Below, piece by piece: positions 31,212 through 33,247 of a stretch of DNA of 33,247 bases (position 1 is the first letter of the stretch; every line of letters starts with the position of its first letter). A program made the translations under genes and the position numbers. Source of the stretch: Arthrobacter sp. Y81 (lineage in GTDB: Bacteria; Actinomycetota; Actinomycetes; Actinomycetales; Micrococcaceae); assembly GCF_002929335.1 (NCBI RefSeq), contig NZ_PJIL01000031.1:1-33247 (forward strand), in the 5' to 3' direction. The notes under the pieces were generated by a model that saw only the letters and a program-made list of their open reading frames with translations, did no database searches and was not told where the DNA came from.

Positions 31212-33247
31212 ATGTTTGAGCGATTTACGGACCGGGCCCGACGCGCCGTGGTCCTTGCCCAAGAAGAGGCACGCACGCTGAACCACAATTACATCGGTAC
31301 CGAACACATCCTCTTGGGTCTGATCCATGAGGGGGAGGGCGTTGCCGCCAAAGCTCTTGAGGCCCTGGGCATTTCGCTCGACGGCGTCCGCGAGCAGGTG
31401 CAGGAGATTCTCGGCCCGGGCCAGCCGTCCCCGTCCGGCCACATCCCCTTCACTCCGCGCGCCAAGAAGGTGCTGGAGCTCGCACTCCGCGAGGCCCTGC
31501 AGCTGGGCCATAACTACATCGGCACCGAGCACATCCTGCTGGGGCTCATCCGCGAGGGTGAAGGCGTGGCGGCCCAGGTGCTGGTGAAGCTCGGAGCCGA
31601 CCTCAACCGGGTCCGCCAGGAGGTGGTCCAGCTGCTGTCCGGCTACCAGGGTGAAACCGCCGGCGCCGGCCAGGGCCAGGCTGAAGCGGCTCCCGCCGGA
31701 TCCGTTGTCCTGGACCAGTTCGGCCGCAACCTGACCCAGGCCGCCCGCGAGAACAAGCTTGATCCCGTGATCGGACGCGAACAGGAAATGGAACGCGTCA
31801 TGCAGGTCCTGTCCCGGCGCACCAAGAACAACCCCGTGCTGATCGGTGAGCCCGGCGTCGGCAAGACCGCCGTCGTCGAGGGCCTCGCCCAGGCGATCGT
31901 CCGTGGCGATGTCCCGGAGACTCTCAGGGACAAGCAGATCTATACCCTGGATCTGGGCTCCGTGGTGGCCGGCTCAAAGTACCGCGGTGACTTCGAAGAG
32001 CGGCTGAAGAAGGTCCTCAAGGAGATCCGCACCCGCGGGGACATTCTTTTGTTCATTGACGAGATCCACACCCTGGTGGGTGCCGGTGCCGCCGAGGGTG
32101 CGATCGATGCGGCCTCGATCCTGAAGCCGTTGCTGGCGCGCGGTGAGCTCCAGACCATCGGTGCCACCACCCTTGACGACTACCGCAAGCACATCGAGAA
32201 GGATGCCGCGCTGGAGCGCCGCTTCCAGCCGATCCAGGTCAAGGAGCCTTCTGTTGCGCATGCGATCGAGATCCTCAAGGGCCTGCGTGACCGCTACGAG
32301 GCGCACCACCGCGTGACCATCACCGACGGCGCGCTGGTTGCCGCGGCGAACCTCTCGGAGCGTTACATCTCGGACCGCTTCCTGCCGGACAAGGCGATCG
32401 ACCTCATCGATGAAGCCGGTGCGCGCCTGCGCATCCGGCGGATGACCGCCCCGCCGGAGCTAAAGGCCATGGCTGAGACGATCGCCGACGTCAGGACGGC
32501 GAAGGAGTCCGCGATTGACGCCCAGGACTACGAGGGCGCCGCTTCGCTGCGCGACCAGGAGCAGAAGCTCGTAGCGCAGCGTAGAGAGAAGGAACGCCGG
32601 TGGAAGGCAGGCGGCATGGACGACATTTCCGAGGTGGATGAGGAACTGATCGCCGAGGTGCTGGCGAATTCCACCGGCATCCCGGTCTTCAAGCTGACCG
32701 AGGAGGAATCCTCGCGCCTGCTGAAGATGGAAGACGAGCTGCACCAGCGCGTCGTGGGCCAGAATGAGGCGATCAGGTCGGTTTCGCGGGCTATCCGCCG
32801 CACCCGTGCCGGCCTGAAGGACCCGAAGCGTCCGGGTGGCTCGTTCATCTTCGCCGGCCCCACAGGCGTCGGCAAGACCGAGCTCGCCAAGGCCCTCGCG
32901 GAGTTCCTGTTCGGCGAAGAAGACACACTGATCACCCTGGACATGTCCGAGTACTCCGAGAAGCACACGGTGTCGCGCCTCTTCGGTGCCCCTCCGGGCT
33001 ACGTCGGGTACGACGAGGGCGGGCAGCTGACCGAAAAAGTCCGGCGCCGTCCGTTCTCCGTGGTGCTGTTCGACGAAGTGGAAAAGGCCCATCCGGACCT
33101 CTTCAACTCCCTCCTGCAGATCCTCGAAGACGGCCGACTGACCGATAGCCATGGCCGGGTGGTGGACTTTAAGAACACCGTGATCATCATGACCACCAAC
33201 CTTGGAACGCGGGACATTTCCAAGAGCGTTGCCACGGGCTTCCAGTC
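31212..33247 (+). CDS. clpC: ClpC ATP-dependent unfoldase, 5' part (runs off the window)
   Basis: The first 678 codons of an expected about 830-850 are present. ClpC is the HSP100 unfoldase that feeds substrates to ClpP. Two Clp_N repeats fill 1-145 (NHNYIGTEHILLGL and GHNYIGTEHILLGL). AAA1 has Walker A GEPGVGKT (212-219) and Walker B ILLFIDEIHTL. A UVR motif follows near 425-460 (IDAQDYEGAASLRDQEQKL). AAA2 has Walker A GPTGVGKT (549-556) and then VVLFDEVEKAHPD. Start ATG 31212 has AGGAG 10 nt upstream; an in-frame GTG at 31203 is too close to that site. The gene is truncated only by the window edge. It is essential or near-essential core chromosome in actinobacteria, so it anchors the right half outside the mobile island. 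Confidence 0.97.
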   Translation, partial: MFERFTDRARRAVVLAQEEARTLNHNYIGTEHILLGLIHEGEGVAAKALEALGISLDGVREQVQEILGPGQPSPSGHIPFTPRAKKVLELALREALQLGHNYIGTEHILLGLIREGEGVAAQVLVKLGADLNRVRQEVVQLLSGYQGETAGAGQGQAEAAPAGSVVLDQFGRNLTQAARENKLDPVIGREQEMERVMQVLSRRTKNNPVLIGEPGVGKTAVVEGLAQAIVRGDVPETLRDKQIYTLDLGSVVAGSKYRGDFEERLKKVLKEIRTRGDILLFIDEIHTLVGAGAAEGAIDAASILKPLLARGELQTIGATTLDDYRKHIEKDAALERRFQPIQVKEPSVAHAIEILKGLRDRYEAHHRVTITDGALVAAANLSERYISDRFLPDKAIDLIDEAGARLRIRRMTAPPELKAMAETIADVRTAKESAIDAQDYEGAASLRDQEQKLVAQRREKERRWKAGGMDDISEVDEELIAEVLANSTGIPVFKLTEEESSRLLKMEDELHQRVVGQNEAIRSVSRAIRRTRAGLKDPKRPGGSFIFAGPTGVGKTELAKALAEFLFGEEDTLITLDMSEYSEKHTVSRLFGAPPGYVGYDEGGQLTEKVRRRPFSVVLFDEVEKAHPDLFNSLLQILEDGRLTDSHGRVVDFKNTVIIMTTNLGTRDISKSVATGFQ

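Noticed and set aside
1..33247. CRISPR array, integrase, transposase or replication origin
   Set aside because: No regularly spaced repeats with unique spacers, no recombinase or transposase motifs, and no iteron or DnaA-box cluster were seen on reading both strands.

Overview
The window looks like the chromosome of a high-GC actinobacterium, most likely Arthrobacter/Pseudarthrobacter or a relative in Micrococcaceae. The reasons are GC-rich codon use, frequent GTG/TTG starts, actinobacterial-style leaderless promoters, a ClpC of the two-Clp_N type, and copies of the dispersed repeat GTTTCGACAAGCTCAACC. This is inferred from style and family content; no rRNA or other taxonomic marker is present.

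Region A (1 to about 19,480) is a dense genome-defence island with lower and more mixed base composition than the right half. On the minus strand, a 995-aa protein and a 1780-aa SF2 helicase with a DUF1998-type C-terminus form a tight pair resembling Druantia type III (DruH-DruE). After a gene-poor 970-bp gap, the plus strand carries a DUF3883 nuclease-like gene. It is followed by a four-gene cassette with tiny or overlapping junctions: C5-cytosine methyltransferase, DUF262 (ParB/Srx-fold) protein, Z1-domain helicase-like ATPase, and a DUF4420 PD-(D/E)XK nuclease. A convergent EVE/PUA-like plus HNH endonuclease, probably a modification-dependent restriction enzyme, closes the island. A 38-nt fragment matching the 3' half of a tRNA-Thr marks an old attachment site at 19,442-19,479.

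Region B (about 19,480-25,830) begins with a DUF6236 gene and continues with a nucleoside/ribose salvage cluster. This holds a decapitated DeoR regulator, a GNAT acetyltransferase and a ribokinase-family kinase on the minus strand. An MFS transporter and a nucleoside hydrolase run divergently. The likely pathway is nucleoside uptake, cleavage to base plus ribose, and phosphorylation of ribose. The DeoR copy has lost its DNA-binding domain next to a 31-bp tandem duplication and dispersed repeats.

Region C (25,830-33,247) is ordinary chromosome: an HxlR regulator divergent from a QorB-like NAD(P)-binding oxidoreductase with a clear palindromic operator, a CbxX/SpoVK-type AAA ATPase, a phoD phosphatase relic, a secreted subtilisin-like protease, a GntR/UTRA regulator, and the first 678 codons of clpC, cut by the window end.

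The part most likely to be novel is the methyltransferase-DUF262-Z1-DUF4420 cassette. Z1/PD-(D/E)XK/methylase operons are known, usually with a MutL/MORC-type ATPase. Here no such ATPase is present and a DUF262 protein occupies that place. No integrase, CRISPR array, intact tRNA or rRNA gene was found.
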